This document shows positions 53,930-61,735 of a DNA stretch of 64,000 nucleotides, piece by piece; within the stretch, counting starts at the first letter, position 1; the number at the start of each line of letters is the position of its first letter. Both the position numbers and the translations under genes were made by a program. The notes below the pieces were generated by a model that had not been told where the DNA came from, made no database searches, and worked only from the letters and a program-made list of their open reading frames with translations. Source of the DNA: Bacteroidales bacterium UBA4772 (GTDB lineage: Bacteria; Bacteroidota; Bacteroidia; Bacteroidales; VadinHA17). The stretch lies in contig DHHM01000016.1 of the NCBI GenBank assembly GCA_002403305.1, positions 24,574 through 88,573 of the forward strand, in the 5' to 3' direction.

Positions 53930-54115
53930 TCAGGCGGTCGTCGTCTTCTCGACGGCCAGCTTACCTCTGTAGTATCCGCATTCAGGACATACCCTGTGAT
54001 ACAGATGGGCGGAACCGCAGTTGGGGCATGCAGCCACTGTCGGGGCCACAGCCTTGTAATGGGTTCTCCTCTTGTCTCTCCTGGTGCTGGAGTGTCTGTG
54101 TTTTGGATTTGGCAT
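53930..54115 (-). CDS. rpmF: Ribosomal protein bL32
   Basis: 61-residue large-subunit protein. Basic start (MPNPKHRHSSTRRDKRRTHYK) and a zinc ribbon with four cysteines, CPNCGSAHLYHRVCPECGYY, so this is the zinc-binding form. It sits between the DUF177 gene and plsX, the arrangement that links ribosome and lipid synthesis genes in many bacteria. Confidence 0.97.
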   Translation of the reverse strand: MPNPKHRHSSTRRDKRRTHYKAVAPTVAACPNCGSAHLYHRVCPECGYYRGKLAVEKTTTA

Positions 54116-54132
54116 CGCAGTAATTAATTTCG

Positions 54133-54654
54133 TTAGTTGTTCGTTGTCAGTCTCTCAAGCTCATCCCACCGGGGATCATGCTCTTTCTCCCCATGCGCGA
54201 GATGTTCTTCAAGTTTCCTGATCATTTCCGGATCGCATGTGGATCGACCCTCACTGTCATCAGGATGTATGCGTTTAATGGGCAACGCCAGGTGAATGTA
54301 TTCATAGAAAAACTGGCTCAGATCCAGCTCGTACTCGTCCGGAGAAATTGTGACCATGTCAGGGTCACTGTCACCCCACTCCCTGCCCTGCCTGACAAAC
54401 AGCCTGTTGGCAGCAGAGACCGGCATGAAAAACTCCTCAAGACATCTGTCACATATCACCCCGACCTGACCATTAATTACTATGTCAAGCTCGAAATGAG
54501 CAGAACATTTCTGAAGCACTACCTCCGCCTTAAGCTCTCCCCTCTTTATCTCTGACCCCTCAAAAGCCTCAAAGAAATCGTCACCCAATGAAAATTCGTA
54601 GGTGTACCTGGCTTCCTTCAGTCCGGCCAGCGGTATGGAATACAATCCGGGCAT
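54133..54654 (-). CDS. yceD: DUF177/YceD-family protein
   Basis: 173-residue cytoplasmic protein of the YceD/DUF177 family. Diagnostic motifs are VICDRCLEEFFMPV (two cysteines of the family's CDRCL motif) and YIHLALPIKRIHPDD. In plants and some bacteria the family is tied to 23S rRNA accumulation; it is always encoded next to rpmF, as here (17 bp gap). Its -7 box is at 54674-54681. Confidence 0.9.
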   Translation of the reverse strand: MPGLYSIPLAGLKEARYTYEFSLGDDFFEAFEGSEIKRGELKAEVVLQKCSAHFELDIVINGQVGVICDRCLEEFFMPVSAANRLFVRQGREWGDSDPDMVTISPDEYELDLSQFFYEYIHLALPIKRIHPDDSEGRSTCDPEMIRKLEEHLAHGEKEHDPRWDELERLTTNN

Positions 54655-54673
54655 CTTCCCTTTTTTCGGTCTG

Positions 54674-54681
54674 CAAAATTA
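54674..54681 (-). promoter_or_regulatory. -7 promoter element of the yceD-rpmF-plsX-fabH operon
   Basis: TAATTTTG on the minus strand, 20 bp before the yceD ATG, fits TAnnTTTG. The -33 region is a T-rich tract without a clear TTTG. Confidence 0.45.
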
Positions 54682-54804
54682 TAAATCCTACTCCAATAAA
54701 AAAAATTATGAACAAAAAAGTAACAATACCTGGCCTTTTCGCCGTTTACCGCCCTTTATCCGCAGTCTGCCGGAAATCTGTGGCAGCGGTATAGTTAGTG
54801 GTGG

Positions 54805-54812
54805 TATTTTTG
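54805..54812 (+). promoter_or_regulatory. -7 promoter element of the LiaF-like/LytS/LytTR operon
   Basis: TATTTTTG, 24 bp before the ATG at 54837, fits TAnnTTTG; no clear -33 element. Confidence 0.35.
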
Positions 54813-54836
54813 ATGCGAAAATAAACTTCAACCGAC

Positions 54837-55172
54837 ATGAAAGAGAGACACCACAATCCGTTTGCAGGCATCGCGAGATTCCTCATATCCCTGGGGCTGG
54901 TGATGATAGCAGCAAAGACAGACCTGCTCAGCCTTGGTGATATCTCAGATTACTACAGGTGGGAGATGCTGCTCATATTTTTCGGGATCTGGTCTCTCCT
55001 GAGCCTGGAGCTGGTATCAGCCGTGGTCCTGTTCGCCCTGGGATTCTGGTTCCTGATGCCCGACATGACTGTACAGCTATCGCCTCTCTACAGGCAGATA
55101 TTCTGGCCTGCAGTGCTTGTACTGGCCGGGGTGGCATTCATGATCAGGCCGATTACAAAAAGAAAACAATGA
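54837..55172 (+). CDS. Small LiaI/DUF5668-like membrane protein
   Basis: 111-residue protein with four hydrophobic segments in two short hairpins; the sequence RWEMLLIFFGIWSLLSLE and QIFWPAVLVLAGVAFMIRP is the LiaI/LiaF-TM (DUF5668) pattern, with the Trp-Pro motif at the start of the last pair. It lies 21 bp before a longer LiaF-like protein and probably acts with it in envelope-stress sensing. No enzymatic motif. Confidence 0.75.
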   Translation: MKERHHNPFAGIARFLISLGLVMIAAKTDLLSLGDISDYYRWEMLLIFFGIWSLLSLELVSAVVLFALGFWFLMPDMTVQLSPLYRQIFWPAVLVLAGVAFMIRPITKRKQ

Positions 55173-55193
55173 CAGGAAACCAATAATTGACTA

Positions 55194-55943
55194 GTGATGG
55201 AAAACGAAACAAACAAACCAATTAAAAATCCTGAAACCTCAAGCAGGCTTATCATCGGGATACTCCTCATCGTCGCAGGAATGGTGCTTATCCTCAAGAA
55301 AACAACTGTACTGCCCGGGCCTCTCGACGATTTTATTGATGACGTTATCTTCAGCTGGCAGATGCTGCTGATAGTCATCGGTGTAATAACACTTGTGGGC
55401 TCTGACAACAAGACTCCGGGCATCGTACTGATATCCGTAGGAGGCTTCTTCCTGATACCTGAGCTGTTCACCGATTTCTTCAGATCCTTTAATTTCTTCT
55501 GGCCAGCCCTCTTCATAGTTGTGGGCATTGTGCTTCTCATTAACTCCAAAAGGCTCGCAAAAACCGTGAGTTACAACAGCGCCAGCACCAATAAGGCCGA
55601 TGTGATAGACATCGTCAATATCTTCAGCGGGGCGGAACGGCAGCTCATCACTGATAATTTCAAGGGCGGAAAAATAACCTCCATCTTCGGCGGCGGAGAG
55701 GTTGACCTTACGAGATCGTCCCTGGCTCCGGGCGACAATGCGATTGAAATTACCTGTATCTTTGGGGGCACAACGGTCATCGTGCCCGACAGCTGGAATG
55801 TTATAATAGATGTGACTCCAATACTGGGAGGCTTTTCAGACAGCAGAAAACTACGGGGCGATGAGATGAGAGACAACACCAGAAGCCTTACTTTGAGAGG
55901 CACCGTGATATTCGGAGGGGGCGAGATCAAAAGCTACAAATAG
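55194..55943 (+). CDS. LiaF-like envelope-stress protein
   Basis: 249 residues. N-terminal half: four short membrane segments of the LiaF transmembrane domain (IIGILLIVAGMVLIL, QMLLIVIGVITLVG, FFWPALFIVVGIVLLI). C-terminal half: a beta-helix-like DUF2154/LiaF domain with repeated IFGGGEVDLTRSSL, IFGGTTVIVPDSWNV and VIFGGGEIKSYK turns. In Firmicutes LiaF restrains the LiaRS system. Here it directly precedes a LytS-type kinase and LytTR regulator, so a sensing role is likely but inferred. Confidence 0.85.
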   Translation: MMENETNKPIKNPETSSRLIIGILLIVAGMVLILKKTTVLPGPLDDFIDDVIFSWQMLLIVIGVITLVGSDNKTPGIVLISVGGFFLIPELFTDFFRSFNFFWPALFIVVGIVLLINSKRLAKTVSYNSASTNKADVIDIVNIFSGAERQLITDNFKGGKITSIFGGGEVDLTRSSLAPGDNAIEITCIFGGTTVIVPDSWNVIIDVTPILGGFSDSRKLRGDEMRDNTRSLTLRGTVIFGGGEIKSYK

Positions 55944-55946
55944 CAT

Positions 55947-57005
55947 ATGAGGCATCCGGTACTGGAGAACAGAACAAGGTTACTGACCTGGTGGCTGGTC
56001 TGGCTGACACTTGCAGCCTGCCAGTCACTCCTCATTCATTATGCCTACGGCAGTACAATGAATGTGGCCCTGCTCGACGGAACTGTGTCGATGTTGCTAT
56101 ACGGCTTACTTGGCCTGGCGATATGGTTTCCGGTGAGATACATCCTGAGAGATGACAGTGAAGCCTATACTGCAATCTTTAACATCGCCCTGACAGGGAC
56201 GGCCACAATCTTTGCATGGCTCTTCATCCCAAGGTTCCTGGTGAGGGCGATGGTGACCGAGAAGGTGGATTACATGATCTTCTGGCATTCGGTACTGGTC
56301 TTCAGGCTTACGGCCGGCATACTCATCTTTTTTGTGATCATCCTTGTCTACTATCTCTTTCTCAGCGCCGGCAGGCTGGCGGAAAAGGCGAAGCGGCAGG
56401 CACAACTGGAGGCGCAGGTACGCAACGGTGAGCTGATGATGCTGCGCGCACAGATAAACCCCCATTTCCTCTTCAACAGCCTCAACTCCGTCAGTTCGCT
56501 CACCGTTACCGACCCCCTCAAGGCCAGGGAGATGATAGTCAAGCTCTCTGATTTCATGAGATACTCGCTCTCCTCCCGGAATGATCAGCCGGTTACGCTT
56601 CAGAATGAGCTGGAAAGCCTGAGGCTCTATCTGCAGATCGAGAAGGTTAGGTTCGGTGAACGGCTCATGATAGAGGAGGATATAAGTCCCGAATGCCTCA
56701 CGGCAATTCTCCCTGGGATGCTTCTTCAGCCTCTCTATGAAAACGCCATCAAGCACGGGGTGTACGAGTCTACCGAAGAGATCATCATAAAGACCACAGC
56801 AAGGCTGGAGGATGATCTTGTAGTAATTACAATAACAAACAATATCGACAGGGAATCAGTTGTGACACGGAGGGGGGCAGGCATAGGACTGAAGAATGTC
56901 AGCAGCAGGCTGGAACTCTTCTTCGGAGAGAAGGCAGGACTGAAAATCAACCTCTCAGACGACATGTTTACTGCGGAGGTGAGGTTTCCCTGCCGGAAAA
57001 CATGA
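55947..57005 (+). CDS. LytS/YesM-family sensor histidine kinase
   Basis: 352 residues. Four membrane helices (residues about 12-140), a short coiled coil, then a His_kinase domain with the phosphorylated His173 in AQINPHFLFNSLNSV and an HATPase domain with LLQPLYENAIKHG and GAGIGLKNVSSRLELFF. No periplasmic sensing domain is present, so it likely reads a signal through its membrane helices or through the LiaF-like partner. It starts 3 bp after the LiaF-like gene and is followed by its LytTR regulator. Confidence 0.9.
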   Translation: MRHPVLENRTRLLTWWLVWLTLAACQSLLIHYAYGSTMNVALLDGTVSMLLYGLLGLAIWFPVRYILRDDSEAYTAIFNIALTGTATIFAWLFIPRFLVRAMVTEKVDYMIFWHSVLVFRLTAGILIFFVIILVYYLFLSAGRLAEKAKRQAQLEAQVRNGELMMLRAQINPHFLFNSLNSVSSLTVTDPLKAREMIVKLSDFMRYSLSSRNDQPVTLQNELESLRLYLQIEKVRFGERLMIEEDISPECLTAILPGMLLQPLYENAIKHGVYESTEEIIIKTTARLEDDLVVITITNNIDRESVVTRRGAGIGLKNVSSRLELFFGEKAGLKINLSDDMFTAEVRFPCRKT

Positions 57006-57020
57006 AAATATTTTTTCGAG

Positions 57021-57773
57021 ATGCAAAAAATAAGAGCACTTATCATTGAAGATGAAGCACCGGCACGCGAGCTGATAAAGTTTATGCTTAAAGATCATCC
57101 TGAGATAGAGATTGCGGGAGAGTGCGGCGACGGGTTCTGCGGGGCCAGGGAGATGAAGGAGAAACATCCTGACCTTATCTTCCTCGACATACAGATGCCC
57201 AAGCTGACAGGCTTCGAGCTGCTGGAGGTTATCGATGAAAAGCCCGAGGTGATCTTCACAACTGCCTTCGACCAGTATGCCATCAGGGCCTTCGAACTCA
57301 ATGCAGTCGATTACCTGCTCAAGCCATTCTCGAAGGAGCGCTTTGATGATGCGCTGGAAAAGGCCGTCAGCCGCCTAAACAAGCAGGAGAGGGAGACGGA
57401 GAAGATAGAGAAGCTCGTGACCGCCGTCTCTGAGAGCGAGGGTCAACTGACAAGGATAGTATTCAGGAAGGGTGCCGGGATAAAGATCATCCCGCTCAAC
57501 AATGTCTCCCACCTTGCTGCGGAGGATGATTACGTGATGATATATCATACCGAAGGCAAGGCGCTGAAGCCCAAGACCATGAAGTATTACGAGGAGCATC
57601 TGCCACCGTCACTGTTCCTGAGAGTGCACCGTTCGTTCATGGTCAATGTGGAGTACATAACACGACTCGAACCCTACAGCAAGGATAACTACGTGGCCAT
57701 ACTCAAATCGGGAGAAAAGATCCCGGTGAGCCGTGCCGGGTATAAGATGCTGAGGGAAAAACTTAACTTTTAA
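57021..57773 (+). CDS. LytTR-family response regulator
   Basis: 250 residues: an N-terminal receiver domain with phosphoacceptor Asp56 in PDLIFLDIQMPKLTG and the conserved YLLKPFSKERF lysine, and a C-terminal LytTR DNA-binding domain (about residues 145-250) with AAEDDYVMIYHTEGK, SLFLRVHRSFMVNVEYI and IPVSRAGYKMLREKL. It pairs with the LytS-type kinase 15 bp upstream. It probably controls the same envelope operon. The stop codon overlaps the convergent yidD by 4 bp. Confidence 0.93.
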   Translation: MQKIRALIIEDEAPARELIKFMLKDHPEIEIAGECGDGFCGAREMKEKHPDLIFLDIQMPKLTGFELLEVIDEKPEVIFTTAFDQYAIRAFELNAVDYLLKPFSKERFDDALEKAVSRLNKQERETEKIEKLVTAVSESEGQLTRIVFRKGAGIKIIPLNNVSHLAAEDDYVMIYHTEGKALKPKTMKYYEEHLPPSLFLRVHRSFMVNVEYITRLEPYSKDNYVAILKSGEKIPVSRAGYKMLREKLNF

Positions 57774-58084
57774 TCTCTCTCCTTCAGCCTGTTGCAACGG
57801 GGCGTCCTGCGGGTGAAACCACCGCCGGCACGATAACGTTTGAATATATAGCGGGGTACGGGGTCATAACCGTGGGTGCCGCCGGGCCTGCACCGCAGGA
57901 TACGGTCAGCAGCAAGCAGCGTTCCTGCCAGCGGACCGTGCATGGTCAGGGCATCAATAGCATACTGCGAACAGGTAGGCACATGACGGCATGAGGAGGG
58001 AGTCCAGGGAGAGATTACCCACCTGTATATCCATACCGGTATAAGCAGTAAAAAAGAGAATATCTTTGCAGGTGTCTTTAACAT
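57770..58084 (-). CDS. yidD: Membrane protein insertion efficiency factor YidD
   Basis: 104 residues from the ATG at 58082-58084 (MLKTPAKIF); the TTG three codons upstream is unlikely because a -7 box covers it. The family motif SPWTPSSCRHVPTCSQYAIDAL and ILRCRPGGTHGYDPVP are intact. YidD helps YidC-dependent insertion of membrane proteins. The C-terminal tail after VPRY is longer and Arg-rich. A predicted transcription start lies near the ATG itself, which would make the mRNA leaderless. Confidence 0.92.
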   Translation of the reverse strand: MLKTPAKIFSFLLLIPVWIYRWVISPWTPSSCRHVPTCSQYAIDALTMHGPLAGTLLAADRILRCRPGGTHGYDPVPRYIFKRYRAGGGFTRRTPRCNRLKERD

Positions 58085-58090
58085 CGCCCT

Positions 58091-58098
58091 CAAAGATA
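58091..58098 (-). promoter_or_regulatory. -7 promoter element of yidD
   Basis: TATCTTTG on the minus strand with TTTG 16 bp upstream. The distance implies transcription starting at about the ATG (58084), i.e. little or no leader. Confidence 0.35.
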
Positions 58099-58192
58099 AT
58101 CTGAATGGTCATGACAAAATGACCTCTTTTCAGAACTTATAGGGAATGGCAGATGTTTTGATAATAAATTGACGAATTAAACTGAAGGATAT

Positions 58193-58900
58193 ATGAGCGA
58201 GTCGATGTTTTTGCACAACGGGACCTACTGGATCATCTTTATAGTCTTCATGCTGCTGAGCTGGATAGTCAGCAACAGGCTCAAGTCGAAGTTCAGAAAA
58301 TATTCCAGGATGCCGATAGGCAGCGGCCTGACCGGGCGCGACGTGGCTGAAAGGATGCTGCGCGACAGCGGTGTTACCGACGTCACCATACACAGCGTGC
58401 AGGGGGAACTCTCTGACCATTACAATCCGCTGAAGAAGACCATCAACCTGAGTCGTGAGGTCTATTCCAATGCCAGCATTGCATCAGCTGCAGTGGCAGC
58501 TCACGAGACCGGCCACGCACTGCAGCATGCGCAGTCATATGCCTGGCTGAATATGAGGTCGAAGCTTGCGCCGGCGGTGAGCTTTGCCTCCAACTGGATA
58601 CAGTGGGTGCTCATTGCCGGATTGGTGCTTATCAACTCGCGACCTGAGATACTGCTGGTTGGCATCGGGCTGTTCGCCCTCACCACCATCTTCAGCCTCA
58701 TCACCCTCCCTGTGGAGATTAACGCCTCAAAGCGTGCACTGGCATGGCTGTCCAACGCCGGGATCACCCAGCGCGAGACTCACGCCAGGGCTGAGGATGC
58801 CCTGAGATGGGCGGCATATACATACGTCATCGCAGCCCTGGGGTCCCTGGCGACACTTATCTACTATATAATGATATTCATGGGAGTACGCGACAGGTAG
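58193..58900 (+). CDS. Zinc membrane metallopeptidase (YugP-like)
   Basis: 235-residue integral membrane protein. An N-terminal helix (GTYWIIFIVFMLLSWIVSN) precedes a domain with the zinc motif VAAHETGHALQHAQS (HExxH), then two helices (WIQWVLIAGLVLI, LFALTTIFSLITLPV) and the family signature PVEINASKRALAWL. A last helix closes the C terminus. YugP-type proteins are putative membrane proteases of unknown substrate. Monocistronic; the intergenic 58085-58192 holds the yidD promoter and no obvious element for this gene. Confidence 0.9.
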   Translation: MSESMFLHNGTYWIIFIVFMLLSWIVSNRLKSKFRKYSRMPIGSGLTGRDVAERMLRDSGVTDVTIHSVQGELSDHYNPLKKTINLSREVYSNASIASAAVAAHETGHALQHAQSYAWLNMRSKLAPAVSFASNWIQWVLIAGLVLINSRPEILLVGIGLFALTTIFSLITLPVEINASKRALAWLSNAGITQRETHARAEDALRWAAYTYVIAALGSLATLIYYIMIFMGVRDR

Positions 58901-58912
58901 ATCCCTCGCGGC

Positions 58913-59647
58913 CTATCTCCCGTCCACGTAGAGGAAGCTGGTACGCTTGACCAGGTATCTCACAACAGCCCAGAAGATGCCGGCTGCCACCAGCAGCGTA
59001 ACGTACAGCGGCTCCATGTAAACCCTCCCTGTGACTGCAATATTGCGGACCGTATCGAGTATGGCAAAGACGATGAAGAGATTGGCCACGCTGTTGTGCT
59101 CGCGCTTGAGAACATTCCTGAAAGAGAATGGAAGTGCAGGCTTTTTGTAATGTTTCAGAGAGGGTATAACCGCTTTAACCCTGAAGGCCCAGATGTCATA
59201 TGTCTCTCCGAACTTGCGGCGCAGATATTGCTCCTCGGCAAATATTATCCGTTCATAGTAGAGCCAGAAGGCCAGGATAAAAATAATGAGGCACCATACT
59301 GACCTCAGGAACATAACCGGTCCCAGCCACATCAGGAAGTTGCCGAGGTAAAGAGGGTTACGTACTATGGAATAGATGCCCGTTGTATTAAGTTCATCGG
59401 CCAGCTGGTCTATTACATTGCGCCCGGAGGTGTTGCGGGGTACATACCCCACTGTAAATGACCTGACCAGTTCACCTGCGACTGATACCAGGATGCAGAT
59501 TATCTCCCAGGTGTAGTTGAAATAGATGACACTGCGGTTTGCTATGAAGAGCCAGATGATTGCCGGAACAAGAATCACCACCGGCAGCCAGCTCCTGCGT
59601 CTGAACAACCAGTTACCTGATTTTTCAAGTTCATGGACAAGTGACAT
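58913..59647 (-). CDS. Isoprenylcysteine carboxyl-methyltransferase-like membrane protein
   Basis: 244 residues from ATG 59645-59647 (MSLVHELEKSG); the longer frame lacks family similarity. Five or so membrane helices. The SAM-binding ICMT/PEMT segment is visible: NTTGIYSIVRNPLYLGNFLMWLG and YYERIIFAEEQYLRRKFGETYDIW. Bacterial members methylate unknown lipids or quinone-like substrates. The ATG lies in the 3' arm of a hairpin (59645-59675). It converges with the peptidase gene with a 12-bp gap. Confidence 0.85.
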   Translation of the reverse strand: MSLVHELEKSGNWLFRRRSWLPVVILVPAIIWLFIANRSVIYFNYTWEIICILVSVAGELVRSFTVGYVPRNTSGRNVIDQLADELNTTGIYSIVRNPLYLGNFLMWLGPVMFLRSVWCLIIFILAFWLYYERIIFAEEQYLRRKFGETYDIWAFRVKAVIPSLKHYKKPALPFSFRNVLKREHNSVANLFIVFAILDTVRNIAVTGRVYMEPLYVTLLVAAGIFWAVVRYLVKRTSFLYVDGR

Positions 59648-59675
59648 ACTTACGGAGTTACTCCGTAAAAGTATG
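59645..59675 (-). promoter_or_regulatory. Palindrome/hairpin covering the start codon of the methyltransferase-like gene
   Basis: CATACT-TACGGAG-TTA-CTCCGTA-AAAGTATG: 7-bp inner and 6-bp outer arms with a 2-nt bulge. On the minus strand the ATG is part of the 3' arm, so the transcript could hide its start; as DNA it also looks like an operator. Confidence 0.55.
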
Positions 59676-59795
59676 AAAAATTCATCATATAATAATTTAC
59701 TCCATTTGTATGAAAGCCTGTCCCGGTTTATGGGAGAACCTCCATGTATCAGATTATTATTTACTTGTATTTGTGTGTGATAACACATGGAGGTT

Positions 59796-61025
59796 TCAGA
59801 AACTATACCTGATCCTTAAGAAGCCAAGATTAAGCTTCGTCTCTGCGGAGGCCAGACGCATGTCAAAATGTTGCCAGAGTAATGAGAAATCGACATTCTC
59901 AGCCAGTGAAACATCCACTGAAGGGCCGGCGTACCATCCATCCATGTCAGGGTACCACATGGCTGAAAGTGATATACTGAGAAGGGGCATCGGCGCCCAT
60001 GTCACCTGTCCTACGGCGCTGAATTCCGAGAAGGCAAGGTCTCTGGCCGTCAGGCCCCCCTTATAAAGCACGGTGAAACTGTCGAGTGATAGCGGGCGGT
60101 TTGAGTACATCAGCTGCACAATGGCGGTCAGCCTGTCAGAGAAGACCCTGTCAACGCCGGCGGTGGCAATCACGGTGCTCCCTTCATGCTCTGATCCGTC
60201 AAAAGGGGAAAAGAGTGTTGCCTCACCCCTGACGGAAAAGGGCCCGACGGCTCCTGACCATCCGGTGCCGGCGGTGAATAACTCCTCATCGGTCTCTCCG
60301 GCAAGAAACTGGAGGTCGGTGTTCAGCAGGCTGAAGCGGAAGAGAGCTGCGGCGGTGAACCGGCCCTGGCTGTTGATCTTGACGGCAGCCTCGGCAGCTG
60401 ACGATGGGCCGGTGGAATATACCAGCCTGACGGCGTCACTGCCCGGACGCTCAACATAGTCGAAATCAAAAAATGAGTAGGTGTTGAAGATGTCATTGGG
60501 GTTCCATACCAGCGACTGGCTCCAGTTGATGCGCTGGCGGCCGGCGGTGATCTGCAGCCTGCCCAGCGTGAAGTCAGCGTATGCCCTGTCGATCATCGAA
60601 TTCAGGACATAGGAGTTGCCGTCGGATATGTTCCATGAAAGGTCAATCCATCCGTCGTCGGTTGCCAGTCCTGACACATAACCGGGATCGAGCGCAATCA
60701 TGTCGCCGGTGACAAACCTGTTCCTGATCTCTAAAGCAAAAGTGAACCTACTTCCTGCCCAGGCTTTGAAGTTTAGCCTGTTATGAAGCATGCTGCTGTT
60801 GATCCAGGTTTCTGCAGGCTTTTCGAACATGGCAGTATGGAGCCATGAGGCATACCCCCCGGCAGTGAGGCTGACCATCTTCTCTTTCTCTTCCGGAGGA
60901 TCCGTGATGACGCCGTTCATCTTCAGCGTATCACTCTTAGCAACGCCGGGGTCGATGCCGGTAAGGGCGACAGACTGCAGCATTGCGGCAAACATCATAA
61001 CTGCCGGAAGGAGTGTTCGCATCAT
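59796..61025 (-). CDS. Outer-membrane beta-barrel protein coupled to an ABC exporter
   Basis: 409 residues with a signal peptide (MMRTLLPAVMMFAAMLQSVA) and alternating amphipathic beta strands to the end (FLRIRYSF, aromatic C terminus). YADFTLGRLQITAGRQRINWSQSLVWNPNDIFN and DFDYVERPGSDAVRLVY match a family of porin-like proteins seen beside ABC export genes. It overlaps the ATPase gene by 4 bp (ATGA), so it is translated with the transporter. It likely provides the outer-membrane step or receives the exported lipid; the substrate is unknown. Confidence 0.75.
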   Translation of the reverse strand: MMRTLLPAVMMFAAMLQSVALTGIDPGVAKSDTLKMNGVITDPPEEKEKMVSLTAGGYASWLHTAMFEKPAETWINSSMLHNRLNFKAWAGSRFTFALEIRNRFVTGDMIALDPGYVSGLATDDGWIDLSWNISDGNSYVLNSMIDRAYADFTLGRLQITAGRQRINWSQSLVWNPNDIFNTYSFFDFDYVERPGSDAVRLVYSTGPSSAAEAAVKINSQGRFTAAALFRFSLLNTDLQFLAGETDEELFTAGTGWSGAVGPFSVRGEATLFSPFDGSEHEGSTVIATAGVDRVFSDRLTAIVQLMYSNRPLSLDSFTVLYKGGLTARDLAFSEFSAVGQVTWAPMPLLSISLSAMWYPDMDGWYAGPSVDVSLAENVDFSLLWQHFDMRLASAETKLNLGFLRIRYSF

Positions 61026-61717
61026 GAAGTATGATTTGTTCTTTCGTCTGACACAACCTTCCCGTCCTCAAGGGTGATGACCCTGCGGGCCCTCTTCACA
61101 ACCCGTGCATCATGTGTCGAGAAGATAAAAGTCATCTCCTCCCCGCGGTTCAGCTTCTCCATGATGTCAAGAAGGGTCTCGGCCGATTTGGTGTCGAGGT
61201 TGGCTGTGGGCTCGTCGGCCAGGATAAACTGTGGCCGCGGCGCCAGGGCGCGGGCCACGGCAACCCTCTGCTGCTGTCCGCCTGAGAGCTGCGCAGGACG
61301 ACTGCTGTGGCGGTCAGAGAGGCCTACGGCTTCCAGCAGCTCCCCGGTGCGTGCCATCCGCTTCTCCTTCGGCCATTTCTGGAGGCTCATGATAAACCCC
61401 ACATTCTCTGAAGCCGTGAGAACGGGGATGAGATTGTACGACTGGAAGACGAAGCCCACATGCTCCATACGGAAATCTATCAGCTCCGAGGGCTTCAGTT
61501 CCGAGAGCCTGTGGCCCGCCACGATGATCTCCCCGGCGGTAGGCTGGTCAAGCCCCCCGATGAGGTTCAGGAGGGTGGTCTTGCCTGAGCCCGACGGACC
61601 CACTATCACTGCAAAATCGCCCTTTTCAAAACTGAGCGTGACGCCGTTGACGGCCTTCACCTCAACTTCTGTATCATGATAGGTCTTGAAGACATCATTG
61701 ATTTCAACTACTTTCAT
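61022..61717 (-). CDS. ABC transporter ATP-binding protein (LolD/MacB-type)
   Basis: 231-residue ATPase with Walker A VGPSGSGKTTLLNLIGG, Q-loop FVFQSYNLIPVLT, signature LSGGQQQRVAVARAL, Walker B FILADEPTANLD and the switch His in FSTHDARVVKRA. The LolD/MacB subgroup pairs with FtsX-type permeases that act mechanically on lipoproteins or lipids rather than pump solutes. It lies 18 bp after the complete FtsX-like permease gene and overlaps the barrel gene. Confidence 0.93.
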   Translation of the reverse strand: MKVVEINDVFKTYHDTEVEVKAVNGVTLSFEKGDFAVIVGPSGSGKTTLLNLIGGLDQPTAGEIIVAGHRLSELKPSELIDFRMEHVGFVFQSYNLIPVLTASENVGFIMSLQKWPKEKRMARTGELLEAVGLSDRHSSRPAQLSGGQQQRVAVARALAPRPQFILADEPTANLDTKSAETLLDIMEKLNRGEEMTFIFSTHDARVVKRARRVITLEDGKVVSDERTNHTS

Positions 61718-61735
61718 TGTATTGCGTTTTTCTGG

